64,000 bases of DNA from Loktanella sp. 3ANDIMAR09 (GCF_001420005.1 NZ_LJAK01000001.1:1-64000); one strand, 5' to 3'. Positions 8,660 through 17,819 are shown, counted from the first letter of the stretch. A program made the numbers and translations. The notes: generated from the letters alone by a model not told the origin.

Positions 8660-9549
8660 CAGACCTTGCCCCGCAGCATTTTGAACGCGTTGCCAAAGGC
8701 CTCGACCGCGTCGGCGGGCAGGATGATGGTCTGCTTGCCCGGCCCCGACCCCAGCTTGTTCAGCGCCTCGACCTGTTTCAGTGCAACCTGATATTGCGCG
8801 GCTTCCAATCCGTTTTCTGCGATGGCGACCGCCACCACCTGCGTGGCATAGGCTTCGGCGTCGGCCAGAACGCGACGGGCCTTGGCCTCTTGCTCGGCGG
8901 CGTAAAGGTCGGCATCAGCCTGCAATTCGACCGACCGCTTCTTGCCCTCGGCCTCGGTCACCTGGGCGCGGCGGGCGCGTTCGGCGTTCAGCTGTTGCAG
9001 CATCGCGGCACGGGTGGCGGCATCCAGGTTGACGTCCAGAATTTCAGCGCGCGTCACCTCGATCCCCCAGTCATCCACCTGTTGGGCCAGCTGTTCGCGC
9101 ACGGCGGCAATCACGCTGGACCGGTTGGATTGCACCTGGTCCAGTTCCATACGACCGACCTCTGACCGGACGATGCCTGCGACCGTGGTGCCGATGGCAC
9201 CGTCCACATCGCGAATCCGGTAAACCGTCTTTTCGGGTTCGATGATGCGGTAGAACACGCTCGTTTCCACCTGCACCAACACGTTGTCCGATGTGATCGC
9301 GTCCTGCTGCATCGTGGGCAACTGACGTTCCAGGATGCTGACCTGATGTTTGACCCTGTCCAGGAACGGAATGATGAAATTGATCCCCGGCCCCAGCACG
9401 GCCCGCAGGCGGCCCAGGCGTTCGACAACGAATTTTTCGGACTGCGGCACGATCCGGACACCCGCAAGAATGCAGACGATCAAAAAGATCGCAAGCAGGA
9501 TCAGAACCAGATTGTCAGCCAAAATTTGCAAAAACACGTCCTCGACCAT
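8659..9549 (-). CDS. SPFH/stomatin-like (paraslipin, QmcA-type) membrane protein
   Basis: The 296-residue protein has one N-terminal membrane helix (residues about 9-29) followed by the SPFH domain, with VPQSEKFVVERLGR, GPGINFIIPFLDRV and the coiled-coil EARAAMLQQLNAERARRAQVTEAEGKK region split among its second half. Such proteins assemble into membrane microdomain scaffolds linked to membrane protein quality control. It is the first gene of a two-gene operon with the nfeD-like gene. Nothing abnormal. Confidence 0.93.
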   Translation of the reverse strand: MVEDVFLQILADNLVLILLAIFLIVCILAGVRIVPQSEKFVVERLGRLRAVLGPGINFIIPFLDRVKHQVSILERQLPTMQQDAITSDNVLVQVETSVFYRIIEPEKTVYRIRDVDGAIGTTVAGIVRSEVGRMELDQVQSNRSSVIAAVREQLAQQVDDWGIEVTRAEILDVNLDAATRAAMLQQLNAERARRAQVTEAEGKKRSVELQADADLYAAEQEAKARRVLADAEAYATQVVAVAIAENGLEAAQYQVALKQVEALNKLGSGPGKQTIILPADAVEAFGNAFKMLRGKV

Positions 9550-9675
9550 GATCGCCCCCAGATTGTTGCGACAGAGCTATGTTAGCACGGGATGCGTTGC
9601 AATGATCCAGTTTGACCCAGCGCGGTCGATTTTACGCTGCTCGCAAATCATTTGACCAAACCGCGGACAGGGTAG

Positions 9676-9711
9676 AAACTAAAGAACGCCGCCGGACCTG
9701 GGTCCGACGAC
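9676..9711 (-). terminator. terminator of the puf superoperon
   Basis: On the minus strand GTCGTCGGACC pairs with GGTCCGGCGGC over a CA loop and is followed by GTTCTTTAGTTT. Two pairs of the stem are G-U wobbles on the minus strand but would be C-A mismatches on the plus strand, so the structure is specific to the puf transcript. Confidence 0.8.
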
Positions 9712-9840
9712 GTTCAGCCCTGTAGCCAACAGGACGGGAACAGGTGCCGCAGCCGGGAAGCGAGGCACCCACCGGACCGACTGGAAACAGTCGACCGATC
9801 CCTATGCCCCGGCGCATGACGCGCGCCGGGGAAACACTTG
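9712..9840 (-). ncRNA. structured 3' UTR of the puf operon, possible PcrX-like sRNA
   Basis: Directly after the pufX stop about 130 bases contain no ORF but four further stem-loops on the minus strand: CCCCGGCGC/GCGCCGGGG (9806-9832), CGACTG/CAGTCG (9778-9793), GGTGCC/GGCACC around 9742-9770, and CCTGT/ACAGG around 9720-9735. They end in the terminator at 9676-9711. In Rhodobacter sphaeroides the sRNA PcrX is released from the puf 3' UTR and feeds back on puf expression. Position and structure suggest a counterpart; sequence homology cannot be judged here. Confidence 0.5.
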
Positions 9841-10083
9841 TCAGACCTGCTTCAGATCCGTGATGGACATGTCCCACGACAGCGGCGTGGGGTCGGGTTG
9901 CTGCCTGCTCTCTTCGGGCAGGGCGCGTCCGATCAGCGCGATGATTGCGATCACCGCCCAGATCGACAGAACCACGATCGCGGCATAGCCTGCCCCCTTG
10001 AGCATCAGCATCAGCACGTCACCAGCCAGCCGGGACTTGTTGCTGACGCCCAGCAAGTTGGTCGAAGTTTCGTCGCTACTCAT
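9841..10083 (-). CDS. pufX: PufX, LH1-opening polypeptide of the reaction-centre core
   Basis: The 80-residue protein follows pufM by 12 bases. It has a polar N-terminus, a single membrane helix (about residues 31-52) and a short tail. From memory of Rhodobacter PufX, two blocks match: LMLKGAGYA against QMMKGAGWA before the helix, and IGRALPEES against VGRMLPIQE after it. PufX interrupts the LH1 ring so that quinol can leave the reaction centre. The gene occurs only in a subset of Rhodobacterales and is found where pufC is absent, as here. Low overall conservation is normal for this protein. Confidence 0.88.
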   Translation of the reverse strand: MSSDETSTNLLGVSNKSRLAGDVLMLMLKGAGYAAIVVLSIWAVIAIIALIGRALPEESRQQPDPTPLSWDMSITDLKQV

Positions 10084-10095
10084 ATCGCACGCTCC

Positions 10096-11025
10096 TTAGT
10101 TGACTGGCGCATAGCCGTGGATCTGTGCCCAGGCGAACCAGTTGTCGACAACCGTGCCGGTCAGCAGGATCCCGATGCCGCCGGTCAGCGGCGTCAGGAC
10201 AGCGAACCACCAGGCCCAGCGGTGAATGCCTTCCATCGTGGCGTTGAACCCCATGGTCCAGCGCCAGAACAGGGCGGCGCGTTCCGTGGCCGTGCCGCGG
10301 TCCACGATCTGTTCCAGCTCTCGGTCGCCGCCGAAACGGCTAACGGCCAGAATGGTTGCGCCATGCATCGCGAACAGCAGGGCAGAGCCATAAAGGAATG
10401 CGATCGAAAGCGCGTGGAACGGATTGTAGAACAGGTTTCCGTAGGTGATCGAAAACAGGTTGGTCCAATCGAGGTGGCTGAACACGCCGTAGGGGACGCC
10501 TTCGGACCAGCTGCCCATGGCAATCGGACGAAAGAAGTTCAGCACAAAGATCAGCCACAACAGTGCCGCAAAGGCCCAGCTGACGTGGTGTCCCATGCCC
10601 AGCGCCGTGGCGCGGGTATAGGTGCGGATCCACCATGCGATGCATCCCACCCCAAAGAAGAAGCTGGAAATCAGCCACCAGCCGCCTTCGTCCAGCGGGG
10701 CAAAGCCCAGACCATAATCGGCCGACGGCGGGTCCAGCGACAGCCAGAACAGATCGCGCAAGAAGATCCCCGGCGAATAATCCGCCTGATCCCAGAACGC
10801 CATGCCGATGATAAAGAACCATGCAGCAAATCCGATGACCGCGACCAGACCGTATGGCCCCAGATGAACCGGGCCGATCTGGGCGTTGCCGAAAATACCC
10901 GCCAGCGTCGAAAAGCCCGCCTTCTTGGACCGTTCGAAATCGGTGGTCAGATCGCCTTCGCTGACGCCCATTTCGGGAGGACCCTGAACCTGGACGGCCG
11001 TAAAGATGTTTTGATACTCAGGCAT
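10096..11025 (-). CDS. pufM: photosynthetic reaction centre M subunit
   Basis: The 309-residue protein is the M chain of the type-II reaction centre, which binds bacteriochlorophyll, bacteriopheophytin and QA in the inner membrane. Five membrane helices are visible. Special-pair and accessory ligand histidines lie in [11 protein letters not shown] and [12 protein letters not shown], and the non-haem iron ligands in [10 protein letters not shown] and [12 protein letters not shown]. It starts 13 bases after pufL and ends 12 bases before pufX. No mutations at key residues were noticed. Confidence 0.98.
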   Translation of the reverse strand: MPEYQNIFTAVQVQGPPEMGVSEGDLTTDFERSKKAGFSTLAGIFGNAQIGPVHLGPYGLVAVIGFAAWFFIIGMAFWDQADYSPGIFLRDLFWLSLDPPSADYGLGFAPLDEGGWWLISSFFFGVGCIAWWIRTYTRATALGMGHHVSWAFAALLWLIFVLNFFRPIAMGSWSEGVPYGVFSHLDWTNLFSITYGNLFYNPFHALSIAFLYGSALLFAMHGATILAVSRFGGDRELEQIVDRGTATERAALFWRWTMGFNATMEGIHRWAWWFAVLTPLTGGIGILLTGTVVDNWFAWAQIHGYAPVN

Positions 11026-11038
11026 GTCTCATTCCTCC

Positions 11039-11872
11039 TTACAGGTTCACCCACCAGGGCAGTTCGTAATACCAGTCCCACCAGACGATCCATTCCTCGA
11101 ACCAGATGGTGCCGGAAATCACGATGCAGACGGCCGACCAGAAACCGGCCATCAGCGCCAGGAACAGGCCCAGACGGTGGATGCCCAGCGGCCCGATCGA
11201 ATAACCGATGAGATCGCGGAAATAGGTGTCTTCGTGATCGGGCGAACGCACGATGTCGCCCTTGCGCGCGGGGTTCATGGCCGACAGGATCAGCGATCCA
11301 TGCAACGCCAGCGCCAGCGCCGTGATCCAGAAGAAGCTGATCGCGACCATGTGGGCGGGGTTATAGTGGAAGTTGCCGTAGGCATATCCCACGTTGTTGA
11401 CCCAATCGAGGTGGCTGAAGATGCCGTAGGGAAATCCGTGACCCCAGGCGCCCATCAGGACGGGGCGGATGATGACCAGTGTGACATAGGCGAAAATCGC
11501 GACGCCGAATGCGAACGGCACGTGATAGCCGATGCCCAGCTTGCGACAGATTTCGACCTCTCGCATCATCCAGCCGACAAAGGCGAACACGGCGCAGATG
11601 GTGATGATCTGCCACAACCCGCCTTCCAGCAGTGGCGCGGCCCCAAGGCCCACCTCCAGGCTGGGTGGATCGATGGAAATCAACCACGGGTTCCAGGTCG
11701 GTCCCTGGCTTGCACCGTAGAAAATCAGAATTGTGCCCAAGGCCGAAAAGAAGAAGGTCACGACCCCGAAGAAGCCGACATAAAACGGCCCCACCCAGAA
11801 ATCGAACAGGTCTCCTCCGACAAGCGTCCCGCCGCGGACGCGGTATTTTCGCTCGAAGCTGAGTTGCGCCAT
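11039..11872 (-). CDS. pufL: photosynthetic reaction centre L subunit
   Basis: The 277-residue protein is the L chain of the reaction centre. It begins [16 protein letters not shown], as in purple bacteria, and has five membrane helices. [11 protein letters not shown] and [12 protein letters not shown] carry chlorophyll-ligand histidines, ALHGSLIL the iron ligand and LGIHRLGLF the second. It is separated from pufA by a strong hairpin (11928-11953), which in Rhodobacter sets the higher abundance of LH1 over reaction-centre mRNA. An AGGGG site lies before the ATG. Confidence 0.98.
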   Translation of the reverse strand: MAQLSFERKYRVRGGTLVGGDLFDFWVGPFYVGFFGVVTFFFSALGTILIFYGASQGPTWNPWLISIDPPSLEVGLGAAPLLEGGLWQIITICAVFAFVGWMMREVEICRKLGIGYHVPFAFGVAIFAYVTLVIIRPVLMGAWGHGFPYGIFSHLDWVNNVGYAYGNFHYNPAHMVAISFFWITALALALHGSLILSAMNPARKGDIVRSPDHEDTYFRDLIGYSIGPLGIHRLGLFLALMAGFWSAVCIVISGTIWFEEWIVWWDWYYELPWWVNL

Positions 11873-11927
11873 TATGCGTCCCCTCGTTGCGTGACGCGGC
11901 CCCCATGGCCGTATCGTTTGTTGTTTA

Positions 11928-11953
11928 CCGAGGGCGGGTCACCCCGCCCTCGG
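11928..11953 (-). promoter_or_regulatory. pufA-pufL intercistronic mRNA-stabilising hairpin
   Basis: On the minus strand an 11-bp perfect stem CCGAGGGCGGG/CCCGCCCTCGG closes a GTGA (GNRA) tetraloop, 15 bases after the pufA stop. No T run follows, so it is an mRNA-stability or processing element rather than a full terminator. Rhodobacter capsulatus has hairpins at the same place that protect the pufBA segment from 3' decay. Confidence 0.88.
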
Positions 11954-11967
11954 CGAAGTTTCAATGC

Positions 11968-12135
11968 TTATTCAGCGGCCATTTCGCTACCGAATGCACG
12001 GTTGAACCAGTTCGTCTCCGGATTGCTCAGCAGGACGAGGTGAATCATCGCTGCCAGCAGAAAAAGGAAGACGCCCTGTGCCACGAAAACGCGGCGCGGA
12101 TCGAAAATGAGCCAGATCTTGTAGAACTGTGCCAT
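11968..12135 (-). CDS. pufA: light-harvesting 1 (B875) alpha polypeptide
   Basis: Reading the minus strand from the ATG at 12135 gives a 55-residue protein starting [20 protein letters not shown] and ending with a TAA at 11968. It has the LH1 alpha pattern: N-terminal Trp, FDPRRV, a single helix, the bacteriochlorophyll-ligand His in [10 protein letters not shown] and a Trp after it. It starts 12 bases after pufB. The alpha and beta chains form the ring around the reaction centre. Confidence 0.97.
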   Translation of the reverse strand: MAQFYKIWLIFDPRRVFVAQGVFLFLLAAMIHLVLLSNPETNWFNRAFGSEMAAE

Positions 12136-12147
12136 GATAGGTCTCCT

Positions 12148-12306
12148 TTAGCTCCAGTTGAACCAGGGCAGTTTGATGTACGTCAGTACGTGAGCGACGA
12201 CTGCGACCGCGGTAAAGATCGCAAATCCGCTCATGTAGACTGTGTGCAGCTCCTGCGCTTGCTCGTCTGTCAGACCTGTAAAGGACAGGTCAGTTTTATC
12301 AGCCAT
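12148..12306 (-). CDS. pufB: light-harvesting 1 (B870) beta polypeptide
   Basis: The 52-residue protein from the ATG at 12306 ([20 protein letters not shown]) has the LH1 beta signature: an acidic N-terminus, the first His in [10 protein letters not shown], the bacteriochlorophyll-ligand His in [10 protein letters not shown] and the C-terminal LPWFN. GGAG seven bases upstream fixes this start over an upstream in-frame Met. A structured spacer separates it from pufQ. Confidence 0.97.
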   Translation of the reverse strand: MADKTDLSFTGLTDEQAQELHTVYMSGFAIFTAVAVVAHVLTYIKLPWFNWS

Positions 12307-12338
12307 CGTTAGTCTCCAACTTTGAACTGACGCCGCGC

Positions 12339-12376
12339 ACCCCGGCGGCCGGGTCTTACGAGGGCTCCTCCCTCGT
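12339..12376 (-). promoter_or_regulatory. paired hairpins in the pufQ-pufB spacer
   Basis: Two stems lie in the 108-base gap before pufB: ACGAGGG/CCCTCGT with a five-base loop (12358-12376) and a GC-rich stem around CCCGG/CCGGG (12339-12354). They probably mark an RNA processing or stability boundary that raises pufBA mRNA over the upstream message. Read from the sequence; function is by analogy. Confidence 0.55.
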
Positions 12377-12414
12377 GGTATCCGCAAGTCCGGGGACCGG
12401 CGAAATTCGAAACG

Positions 12415-12636
12415 CTAGGCACTGAAGATGTGCGGCGTGATGATGCGGGCCTGGCTCCAGGCGCTGGCGATGGGGCCCTTTTCGGGCAGCTCCATCCGGC
12501 GCGCGGCCTTCAGCACCCATGTCAGCAGCGACAGCGGCAGCGTCGCCGCAAAGATCAGCGCGAAATACGCATAATACTCGCGTTTCGGCGGTGCCGTGCG
12601 GTCGCGGACCATCTGGTTTGTGGTGAAGTCAGTCAT
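12415..12636 (-). CDS. pufQ: PufQ, bacteriochlorophyll-related regulatory membrane protein
   Basis: The 73-residue protein has one membrane helix (about residues 22-43, [20 protein letters not shown]) with a positively charged flank [13 protein letters not shown]. Its position between bchZ and pufB and the preceding [11 protein letters not shown] motif identify PufQ, which in Rhodobacter promotes bacteriochlorophyll synthesis or pigment delivery. Its ATG overlaps the bchZ stop (ATGA), and a GGAGG site lies within bchZ. Sequence divergence from other PufQ proteins is expected. Confidence 0.88.
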   Translation of the reverse strand: MTDFTTNQMVRDRTAPPKREYYAYFALIFAATLPLSLLTWVLKAARRMELPEKGPIASAWSQARIITPHIFSA

Positions 12637-14084
12637 GTCTGTCCTCCTGATTGAAGCGCCGCCACGGTGGTCAGCACCACGCGGTCGTCCCCGTTGTCGC
12701 GGGCCGATTTTTCAGCGGCGTCGCGCAATGATTTGGCCGCCGAGATCCGGGTCAGGATCGGATGGCTGGCCACGATTTCATCCAGACGCGCCTGTGCGTC
12801 GGCATCCCACGGCAATTGCCGTGTGGTGGTCGGTGTCGCCGGGCCCGCGTCCATGTCGGACCCCAGCGGCAGGATGTGGAACAGGGCATCGAACAGCCCG
12901 TTGCAAACCTCTTGCAGCAGGTAGGTCGCGCCCGCATAGCCCATGAACGGCGTGCCGGTGTGCCTGCGGATTGCGGCCCCGGGAAAACTGGCGGGAATGA
13001 ACGCAGGTGCCGGACCAAACCCGGCCTTCATCTCGGCCATGTACATTTTCTCGTTGATCGAACCCAAGACGATCAGCGGACGTTTGGTGTGCATCATGTG
13101 CCGCACCTCGTCGTTGTTCGTCTTTTTCCCGCGCACACGGGACACGGCAAAGGCACAGGGAAACCCCAAATCGGTTTCCAGGTAATTGCGGATACCGCGG
13201 GTGTAGGTTTCGTTCGCGACCACGGCGAATTCGCATGTCGCAAAAAAGTCCTGCGTGACCGACCGCCACAGATCCCAGATCGGTTTCAGCGTGGAATGCT
13301 TTTCCTGCTCAATAAATGGTTCAGGGTCGAGGCCCAGCAAACCACCCAAAGTGCGCAGAAATTTCGTCGTCTGTTCGATCCCCATGGGGGCTTGCAGATA
13401 TGGCTTGCCCAGCACCTCGCACAAACCGCGACCGAATTCGCGGTACATGCAAATGTTGACGTCGGCATTCACAAGGTTGCGCATCTCGGCCAGATGGCTG
13501 CCCAGTGGCATGACCATGTTGACGTCAGCGCCGATGCCTTCGACCAGACGCCGGATTTCGGCCAGGTCGGACGGCATGTTGAACGTGCCGTACATCGGAC
13601 CCAGGATGTTGACCCGCGGGGCCGCACCCTCTTCGCGCTTTTTCTCGGGGGGCATACGCCCCTTGGTCTGGCCGAATTCGGTGAACAGCCATGTCATCGC
13701 ACGGTCCGCCGATTCCCACTGATCCTCGTCAATGGTGCGCGGCAGGAAACGCTGGATATTGGTCCCCTGCGGCGTGACACCGCCCCCGATCATCTCGGCA
13801 ATGGACCCGGTCACGACAACCGCGGGCAGTGCCGGATCCAACACCTGCCAGGCGCGTTTCATCGCCGCTTCGGTGCCTTCGCCCATCTCGGTCTCACCCA
13901 GACCGGTGACGACGATCGGCAGCTCGTGCGGCGGCAACCCGTCTGTGTAATGCAGAACAGAGGTCACAGGCAGGTTTTCACAACCCACAGGACCGTCAAT
14001 GACAACCTGCAGACCCTTGGTGGCGCAGAACGCGTAGACAGCCCCCCAATACCCGCCTGCCCGGTCATGATCCGTGACTAGCAT
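12633..14084 (-). CDS. bchZ: chlorophyllide a reductase subunit BchZ
   Basis: The 483-residue protein is the BchZ half of the nitrogenase-like catalytic component of chlorophyllide a oxidoreductase, which reduces the C7-C8 double bond of ring B. It shows the subfamily start [19 protein letters not shown] and [19 protein letters not shown] with the cluster cysteine, then nitrogenase-fold segments. BchX supplies electrons; BchY is its partner. It overlaps pufQ by four bases and is separated from bchY by a 109-base gap holding a dispersed repeat. Confidence 0.98.
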   Translation of the reverse strand: MLVTDHDRAGGYWGAVYAFCATKGLQVVIDGPVGCENLPVTSVLHYTDGLPPHELPIVVTGLGETEMGEGTEAAMKRAWQVLDPALPAVVVTGSIAEMIGGGVTPQGTNIQRFLPRTIDEDQWESADRAMTWLFTEFGQTKGRMPPEKKREEGAAPRVNILGPMYGTFNMPSDLAEIRRLVEGIGADVNMVMPLGSHLAEMRNLVNADVNICMYREFGRGLCEVLGKPYLQAPMGIEQTTKFLRTLGGLLGLDPEPFIEQEKHSTLKPIWDLWRSVTQDFFATCEFAVVANETYTRGIRNYLETDLGFPCAFAVSRVRGKKTNNDEVRHMMHTKRPLIVLGSINEKMYMAEMKAGFGPAPAFIPASFPGAAIRRHTGTPFMGYAGATYLLQEVCNGLFDALFHILPLGSDMDAGPATPTTTRQLPWDADAQARLDEIVASHPILTRISAAKSLRDAAEKSARDNGDDRVVLTTVAALQSGGQT

Positions 14085-14098
14085 GGGGCGGCCCTCCG

Positions 14099-14170
14099 CA
14101 TCATCTTGCCCGAAATACTCCGGGGTCCGGGGCAGCGCCCCGCGAGGGGTGGGTGGGCGGGCCCACCCAC
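14099..14170. repeat. dispersed GC-rich hairpin repeat, copy 1 (bchY-bchZ gap)
   Basis: The plus strand reads CATCATCTTGCCCGAAATAC, then TCCGGGG, then a GGGGCAGCGCCCC hairpin and a GGGTGGGTGGGCGGGCCC tail. The head matches copy 4 at 37178 almost base for base; the GGGGCAG-GCCCC core matches copies 2, 3 and 5. It fills the only sizeable gap inside the bchCXYZ-puf transcript. Confidence 0.8.
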
Positions 14171-14193
14171 CACATATGAACGGGATGCAGACA

Positions 14194-15798
14194 TCATATC
14201 ATCTGCTCCGCTTTGGCGGCGCGGGCCTGTTTATCCAGCTTCTTCTGGTGCTGGGCACGAAAATCGGGTCGCAGGTTGGGTGCGCCTTCCCAGACACCGG
14301 CTGTGTCGCCATGGCCCACACCCTCGAAAAAGCCCTTCATCCTGGCCATCCGGTCGGTATTGCTCATCGCGGCGGTGACAACCTGTTGCAGGCTGCCCGC
14401 CCCGGCAGGCCCCATCAGGGGCCGGGCGGAAATCAGGTTGGTGAAATACAGCGCCGGGATGCCCAGCTCCTTGGCCTTTTGCACGACCGGCGTCGTGCCG
14501 ATCGCAAGGTCGGGACGCACGCCTTCCATGGCCGACAGATCATCCTCGAGGCTCGCACGGAATTTGACTTTGACGCCCTTCGCCTCCAGCCAGGCTGCAT
14601 CATCGGCAGACCAGGGCGTCTTGGGGCAAGCCGTGCCCACGTAGGGCACATGTGCGCCGCTTTCGATCAGCAGCCGTGCGACCAGCAATTCAGAGCCCTC
14701 ATAGCCCGACACCGTGATCGTGCCCTTGACCTGCGCCCCGGACAGAGCGCCCTTGATCGCAGGCAGGAAAGCGTTTTGTGCAGCAGCGATTTTGTCAGCA
14801 GCGATACCGTAAGCGTCGCCGATACCCGCCAGCCATGCGGCGGTGCCATCCAGTCCGACTGGTGCAGAACCGACAACCCTGCGGCCGGCGGCCTGAAATT
14901 CGCGCACGCTTGCGGTGTAGAACGGATGGATCGCCGCCGCGACGCCACAGTCGAGTGCTGCGTAGAGCTCACGCCATTCACGGGTCGGGACAGTTGGACC
15001 GGCAGACAGGCCCATCGGGGCCAGCATGGCACCGATCATCATCGGATCGGCGGGGAACATTTCGCCCAACAGGGCGACGGCGGGCAGATCCGATGCTGCG
15101 CGCTCGGGGCGCGCGACGGGTCCGGCCTCTGCCTCGGCACGGGCATAGTTCAGCATCGCCCCTGCGAGAACGTCCTTTGCCTCGGCATGGGTGGGGATGC
15201 CGAAACCGGGCACATCGATTCCGATGATGCGCACGCCGTTGATGTCCCTGGGCAGCAACCGCAGCGGCACACCGGACGCGGTCGGCACGCAGAGGTTCGT
15301 CACCACGATCGCGTCGTAGCGATCGGGATCTGCCATGTCGTGAACGCTTTCGCGGATGTCCTCGAACAGCTTGCCCGTGACCAGCGATTCAGAATTGAAC
15401 GGCACATAACCAACAGACCGGCGCGCGCCGTAGAAATGCGACACGAACGTCAGGCCGTAGACGCAGCAGGCAGAACCCGACAGGACCGTCGCCACGCGTT
15501 TCATCCGCAAACCGACACGCAGCGACCCGAATGCGGGGCACATCGATTGTGGCTGGTCGTGCGGTCCCTTGGGATAATCGACCGCATATTGGTCGAGAAT
15601 GTCGGATTGGCCCGCATTGCGCGCGGCGGTGTCCAGTTCGGATTTCGATGCGCACAGACCTGCGTCAGCAGGGGGCTCTGCCCCCGATGCTATCGCATCT
15701 CCCCCGGGATATTTTTGACCAGAAGAAGCCGGGGCCGCGGTCACCATGACCGCGCCGGAAGCGTCCTTGCTGACGTGAAATCCCTCACGCATCGTCAT
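14194..15798 (-). CDS. bchY: chlorophyllide a reductase subunit BchY
   Basis: The protein (534 residues from this start) is the BchY subunit of chlorophyllide a oxidoreductase. From [21 protein letters not shown] onward it is typical, with cluster cysteines in [15 protein letters not shown] and [10 protein letters not shown]. The start at 15798 has GAGG six bases upstream and overlaps bchX by 14 bases; a second ATG at 15792 is possible. Residues about 24-44 ([16 protein letters not shown]...) coincide exactly with a copy of a dispersed repeat found elsewhere only between genes, so the N-terminus appears to carry a repeat-derived insertion. No in-frame Met lies between the repeat and SMCPAF. 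The subunit identity is firm. Confidence 0.95.
   Translation of the reverse strand: MTMREGFHVSKDASGAVMVTAAPASSGQKYPGGDAIASGAEPPADAGLCASKSELDTAARNAGQSDILDQYAVDYPKGPHDQPQSMCPAFGSLRVGLRMKRVATVLSGSACCVYGLTFVSHFYGARRSVGYVPFNSESLVTGKLFEDIRESVHDMADPDRYDAIVVTNLCVPTASGVPLRLLPRDINGVRIIGIDVPGFGIPTHAEAKDVLAGAMLNYARAEAEAGPVARPERAASDLPAVALLGEMFPADPMMIGAMLAPMGLSAGPTVPTREWRELYAALDCGVAAAIHPFYTASVREFQAAGRRVVGSAPVGLDGTAAWLAGIGDAYGIAADKIAAAQNAFLPAIKGALSGAQVKGTITVSGYEGSELLVARLLIESGAHVPYVGTACPKTPWSADDAAWLEAKGVKVKFRASLEDDLSAMEGVRPDLAIGTTPVVQKAKELGIPALYFTNLISARPLMGPAGAGSLQQVVTAAMSNTDRMARMKGFFEGVGHGDTAGVWEGAPNLRPDFRAQHQKKLDKQARAAKAEQMI
15668..15729. repeat. dispersed hairpin repeat, copy 2, inside bchY
   Basis: GCAGGGGGCTCTGCCCCC forms the hairpin, and CCCCCGGGATATTTTTGACC followed by AGAAGAAGC is the tail. 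Copy 3 at 29009-29072 shares the same hairpin and the tail AATATTT-TGACCAGAAGAAGC. Here the element is read through in frame as part of bchY. Confidence 0.85.
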
Positions 15799-16789
15799 AG
15801 ATGACCTCGAGGCTGTCCTTGATGGCACCATGCTTGCCGCGCATGTCCGTGTCGGTGGCGGGCACCAGTTCATAGTCGCCGCCCGTGTCCTTGCTGTCGA
15901 ACAGGGCGAGCAGGCCGTCCTGATCCAGCGGCGTCGGGCGGACGGGGGGCGCGATGCCCACGGCCTCTGCCAGGCCCTCGAACATCGGGCCCCACTGCGA
16001 TTTATGCGTGCCGACAATCTGATAGTTCGCCGATTTCTTGCGCAGATCATCGTCTTGGGGGATGGCGGACAGGACCGGGATATCGACGGCCTTTGCAAAG
16101 GCTTGCGCCTCACCGGTGCCATCGTCCTTGTTGATCACGAGGCCCGCGACCCCGACGTTGCCGCCCATCTTGCGGAAATATTCCACTGCAGAGCAGACGT
16201 TGTTTGCCACATACAGAGATTGCAGGTCGTTGGACGCCACCAGGATGACCTTTTGCGCCATGTCCCGTGCGATGGGCAGACCAAATCCGCCGCAGACCAC
16301 GTCGCCGAGAAAATCGAGCAGGACGTAATCGAAATCCCAATCGTGAAAGCCGAGCTTTTCCAGCAGTTCGAACCCGTGGATGATACCGCGGCCACCACAG
16401 CCGCGACCGACCTCCGGCCCGCCGAGTTCCATCGCAAACACGCCGCCGCGCTTGAAACAGACGTCACCGATCTTGACCTCTTCGCCGGCCAGTTTCTTCT
16501 TTGAAGAGGTTTCGATGATCGTGGGACAGGCCTTGCCGCCGAACAGCAAAGAGGTCGTGTCGGATTTGGGATCGCAGCCGATCAGCAGCACGCGTTTGCC
16601 CATTTCGGCCATCATGTGCGACAGGTTCGCCAGCGTGAAGGATTTGCCGATGCCACCCTTGCCGTAGATCGCGATGATCTGCGTCTTGGACGTGGGTTCC
16701 CCCTGAGGCACCTCGAGCGTGGCCTCTGCATTGGCCTCGTCGCGCAGGGTGCGATCGTAATCCTTGAGGTTCGGGATTTCGTCTTTCAT
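15785..16789 (-). CDS. bchX: chlorophyllide a reductase iron protein BchX
   Basis: The 334-residue NifH-like ATPase delivers electrons to BchYZ. It has the P-loop [10 protein letters not shown], the switch motif GCDPKSDTT, and Cys ligands for the bridging 4Fe-4S cluster in VGRGCGGRG and DVVCGGFG. The N-terminal extension of about 45 residues before the P-loop is normal for BchX. The start at 16789 overlaps the bchC stop (ATGA); a longer in-frame start at 16822 is less likely. It overlaps the start of bchY. Confidence 0.97.
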   Translation of the reverse strand: MKDEIPNLKDYDRTLRDEANAEATLEVPQGEPTSKTQIIAIYGKGGIGKSFTLANLSHMMAEMGKRVLLIGCDPKSDTTSLLFGGKACPTIIETSSKKKLAGEEVKIGDVCFKRGGVFAMELGGPEVGRGCGGRGIIHGFELLEKLGFHDWDFDYVLLDFLGDVVCGGFGLPIARDMAQKVILVASNDLQSLYVANNVCSAVEYFRKMGGNVGVAGLVINKDDGTGEAQAFAKAVDIPVLSAIPQDDDLRKKSANYQIVGTHKSQWGPMFEGLAEAVGIAPPVRPTPLDQDGLLALFDSKDTGGDYELVPATDTDMRGKHGAIKDSLEVIYDDA

Positions 16790-17721
16790 GCGGCGTTCCA
16801 ATCGAGGATCATTTTCAGGCAAGCGGTGTCGGTAAAGGCCGTATGATAGGCCTCTGCCGCGTCACGCGCCGGGCGCGTGTGGGTGATGAGGTCGGACAGG
16901 TTCAAAAACCCGCCCTCGACCAGGTCGCGGGTGGCGATCATGTCGGAGGCCTGCCATTCGGCGGCGATGCGGATGCGGGCTTCGCGCATGAAAGCCGGGG
17001 CAAAGGCGAACTGGATCGGATCGGTATAGAACCCGGCCAGCGTGATCTCGCCGGCCTTGGCCAGCCGACCGATGAGGTCCGGCAGCAGGCTGGCCTGGCC
17101 GGACGCGTCGTAGATCGCGTTGTAATCGCGGCGCTGATCGGTGGCGGGATCGAGGACATCATACCCCTGCGCACCACCACGCCGCGCGGGGTCGATGTCC
17201 CAGACGGTCGGGGCGGGAGCGCCAGACAGCACGGTCAGACGGGCCAGCAGGCGACCCAGAGTGCCGTGGCCCACAATGAGGTCAGGAGCGGATTTACCAG
17301 CGCCCGTCATCGCGTGATAGGCGGTCGCGGCGAGGGCCAGCAAGGCACCGGCAGGCCCGTGGCCTGCGTCCATTTCCGTGACCCGCGCAGCCGGTGTGAC
17401 CAGTGTCGCTGCAGAGGCCCCGAACAGACCATGCGCATCGCGGTAGCAGGTGGCACCGGGAACAAAGACGGTTGCACCGACAGGCACTGTCGGGTCATGC
17501 GATTCGACGACCTCTCCCGTTGCCTCGTAGCCGGGCACCAGCGGGTAGCCCATGCCGGGAAACGGCGGCATCGCACCGGACCAGAACAGCTTTTCGGTTC
17601 CGGTGGAAATGCCCGAGTGGCGCACAGCCACGACAACATCCCCGGCAGACGGCGGCGTCAAGGCCACCGATTCGACACCGATACGGCGCGGCTCATGCAA
17701 GAGGATGGCGTCAGTATTCAC
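16786..17721 (-). CDS. bchC: 3-hydroxyethyl bacteriochlorophyllide a dehydrogenase
   Basis: The 311-residue protein oxidises the C3 hydroxyethyl group of bacteriochlorophyllide to acetyl. It is a medium-chain dehydrogenase relative: the GroES-like half contains [13 protein letters not shown] and [14 protein letters not shown], and the nucleotide-binding half has [13 protein letters not shown]. It opens the bchCXYZ-puf part of the superoperon and has its own promoter with two PpsR sites just upstream (17795-17837). Coupled by ATGA overlap to bchX. Confidence 0.97.
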   Translation of the reverse strand: MNTDAILLHEPRRIGVESVALTPPSAGDVVVAVRHSGISTGTEKLFWSGAMPPFPGMGYPLVPGYEATGEVVESHDPTVPVGATVFVPGATCYRDAHGLFGASAATLVTPAARVTEMDAGHGPAGALLALAATAYHAMTGAGKSAPDLIVGHGTLGRLLARLTVLSGAPAPTVWDIDPARRGGAQGYDVLDPATDQRRDYNAIYDASGQASLLPDLIGRLAKAGEITLAGFYTDPIQFAFAPAFMREARIRIAAEWQASDMIATRDLVEGGFLNLSDLITHTRPARDAAEAYHTAFTDTACLKMILDWNAA

Positions 17722-17772
17722 GAAGCTTTCCCACGTTTCCCACAGGATCGTTGCGACCTTGGGGCAACTGTC

Positions 17773-17800
17773 ACTTTAACCTGACGCGGCGTTGTGTCAA
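17773..17800 (-). promoter_or_regulatory. bchC promoter
   Basis: On the minus strand TTGACA (17795-17800) is followed after 16 bases by TAAAGT (17773-17778). The -35 lies within the first PpsR site, which would allow direct repression. Transcription would start about 40 bases before the bchC ATG. Confidence 0.55.
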
Positions 17801-17812
17801 CCCGGTTAGACA
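17795..17812. promoter_or_regulatory. PpsR/CrtJ binding site 1 before bchC
   Basis: TGTCAACCCGGTTAGACA is an exact TGT-N12-ACA palindrome, the consensus of the aerobic photosynthesis repressor PpsR/CrtJ. It covers the -35 element of the bchC promoter. Confidence 0.85.
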
Positions 17813-17819
17813 TTACATG

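Noticed and set aside
9778-9793. CGACTG-GAAA-CAGTCG hairpin suggesting an RNA on the plus strand (GNRA loop)
   Set aside because: The neighbouring terminator stem works only on the minus strand, so the region is better read as the puf 3' UTR.
15799-16122. Longer bchY start at 16122
   Set aside because: It would overlap bchX by over 300 bases; the extra residues are antisense-like, and a ribosome-binding site supports 15798.
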